This document shows, piece after piece, positions 62,738-64,000 of a stretch of 64,000 nt of DNA. The notes under the pieces are model-generated. The model did not search any database, was not told the origin of the DNA, and was given only the letters and a program-made list of their open reading frames with translations. The first letter of the stretch is position 1, and each line of letters opens with the position of its first letter. This DNA is from Sphingomonas sp. 28-66-16 (GTDB taxonomy: Bacteria; Pseudomonadota; Alphaproteobacteria; Sphingomonadales; Sphingomonadaceae). Location of the stretch: assembly GCA_002281485.1 (NCBI GenBank), contig NCGF01000006.1, forward strand, positions 96,345 through 160,344, written 5' to 3'. A program made the position numbers and the translations under genes.

Positions 62738-62998
62738 CCGATCGATTTGTGGCGATCGGTCGACTTGGGGTGAGCGACGGCTTTGCGCCCTAATTTCGGT
62801 CGTTCGATCAATCGACTAGCTTTCTCGAAAGCCGTCTCTCGGTCAACAGCCGTCGATTGGCGCATTTTTAGGGAAAGCGGAACGGCCGCTTTCGGGCGCG
62901 CCTGCCGCGTAGCGGACCTTCGATAATCCGCCATGCTCAATGGCTTCGGAAACGCTGATGGGGGACAGCTGTTGGTCCGCGTCGGCGACGATTATCGA

Positions 62999-63902
62999 TC
63001 ACCCGCTCCATTTTAACCGCTGCTCATCGCGAGGAATTTGAGTCCGTTCGCTGGGCCAACCTGGAGCTGAAATCTGCCCAGCCTTGCGCAAATCGTTTAC
63101 CTGTCTGCCGAGCCAAGAGTGCGTGACTGAAAGCTCTGCAAGTATCATCGGCCAGCACTCTTTCCATGTACAAAAGCCAGAACTGGCGTTGGTCAACATT
63201 GCTTGGAGGCGGCGGAGCGCTTCTGCTTCACTGCGCCGAACAACTTGGGTACTGCGGTCATTCGGTATAGCGTCAGAACCGTCTGCGAACAAATCGTCCA
63301 TCAGCCGGCCAGCATCTCTCTTCTTCGCTTTCAATGCCGATCGCGTGGTGGCCTGCGCATCAAGGGCGCTGCGCTCACTGTCGCGGTAAACCTTTAGTCC
63401 CTCCGAATGCCGTGTCAAAAAAATGAGTTTGTATAGGGCGCGGTTGTGTAAAACCTTATCGACAGTAATGACGGGTGCGTAGACATAGCCTGGCGTCCGC
63501 CTAAGGGCCTCTACTGCCAATTCCTCGTAAAGCTGTTCGCGTTGCTCACCGCTCACCGCCCTGATCCGCTCGCGCCAATCATCTGGTGCGCTCGTCGAAA
63601 GCCACGCCTCCAAGGTGGGGATAAGATCAGTACCCCCGAAGCGGTTTGCGAAATCAAACATGAAGTTGACGAGCGCCTCGGCGTTCTGCCGCCGCAAGAG
63701 CGGCATCATCGAACCGATCGCGGGAAACCCTTTTGGGTCTATCAACGTGAATGAGAACGATTGCTGAGGGATCGAGGCAGCAATGGCTGCCGCATGGTCT
63801 TCCATCTTACCGTCGAGAGGAATGACCTCGATCTTCGGGTAGCGCGCTTTAGCTTGTCGAAGCTGTGCAAAGGACGCTGGGTCTTTTTCGACGAGAAACG
63901 CC
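62999..63902 (-). pseudogene. tcmP: 5'-truncated tcmP (three-Cys-motif partner protein), cut by an insertion sequence
   Basis: The frame reads AFLVEKDPASFAQLRQAK from about 63902 and continues through FTLIDPKGFPAIG, LVNFMFDFANRF, GYVYAPVITV and a C-terminal winged-helix-like part to TGA at 62999-63001. This matches the middle and end of TcmP proteins, partners of phage-Gp37/68-like (DUF5131) proteins. The N-terminal third, including the expected DxFAGTG-like segment, is missing, because sequence upstream of about 63903 belongs to an insertion sequence. Lower GC and different codon use suggest transfer. Confidence 0.65.
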
Positions 63903-64000
63903 GGGACTGTCAGGATTTCCGTGTGTGGGCGGGCGGTTGAACATTACGCCGCCATGGCCCTGATAAAGCGCTCACCGAAGATGACGGCGAACTGTGCCTT
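63903..64000 (-). mobile_element. End of an insertion sequence, probably IS256 family
   Basis: From the window edge to 63944 the minus strand encodes AQFAVIFGERFIRAMAA and a stop, like the C-terminus of mutator-type (IS256) transposases. After the stop lies a terminal-inverted-repeat-like sequence, GGGACTGTCAGGATTTCCG on the plus strand from 63903, where homology to tcmP begins. Family assignment is from memory of such ends; the rest of the element is outside the window. Confidence 0.55.

Noticed and set aside
62734-62940. A 68-codon minus-strand frame between nusG and the tcmP remnant
   Set aside because: No ribosome site, no known motif, and it lies in sequence of changing composition; not supported as a gene.

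Overview
The window is GC-rich, gene-dense chromosome from an alphaproteobacterium, almost certainly a sphingomonad (Sphingomonadaceae). The evidence is a complete PhyR/NepR/EcfG general stress locus with a PhyP-type kinase beside it, an NDUFA12-like complex I subunit, DUF2155 and DUF192 proteins, GlnE, and a division/cell-wall (dcw) cluster with chains of four-base ATGA/GTGA overlaps. It looks like core chromosome with a few accessory patches. No plasmid, prophage or CRISPR signal is visible.

Layout. 1-4830 (minus): end of an ErpA/IscA-type Fe-S carrier, an M23 peptidase, a Bcp peroxiredoxin and glnE. 4907-9235: the general stress response locus. The minus operon is phyR, a 46-residue membrane protein and ecfG. 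The plus operon is nepR and phyP, followed by an entericidin-like lipoprotein behind a perfect EcfG-type promoter. A second NepR-like protein faces ecfG. 9256-15567 (minus): argS, a SPOR protein, nagZ, scpA, scpB and tatABC, transcribed in that order. 15568-20984: an accessory-looking block with an M20 peptidase, a decayed chimeric pseudogene, an orphan encapsulated-ferritin-like protein and a DUF1800/DUF1501 pair. 20985-24139: a TPR-SPOR protein and a dGTPase-like HD hydrolase.

24241-42936 (minus) is the dcw cluster in the order mraZ, rsmH, ftsL, ftsI, murE, murF, mraY, murD, ftsW, murG, murC, murB, ddl, ftsQ, ftsA, ftsZ. These genes make UDP-MurNAc-pentapeptide and lipid II, flip or polymerise it, and build the Z ring. 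Two different palindromic repeat elements sit at the murC/murB and murB/ddl junctions.

42937-57000: a small membrane protein, cysK, a two-component system divergent from a PepSY protein and a four-repeat DUF347 membrane protein, an Mpo1-like protein with an amidohydrolase, a Y-family polymerase, an MliC-like lipoprotein, an orphan ParA, aat (overlapping DUF2155 tail to tail), an NDUFA12-like protein, DUF192, a double cold-shock-domain protein and recX. 57099-62422 (plus): a fatty-acyl-AMP ligase, a GGDEF-EAL protein, tRNA-Trp, secE and nusG. Beyond nusG the sequence changes character: a 5'-truncated tcmP gene abuts the end of what looks like an IS256-family insertion sequence running off the window.
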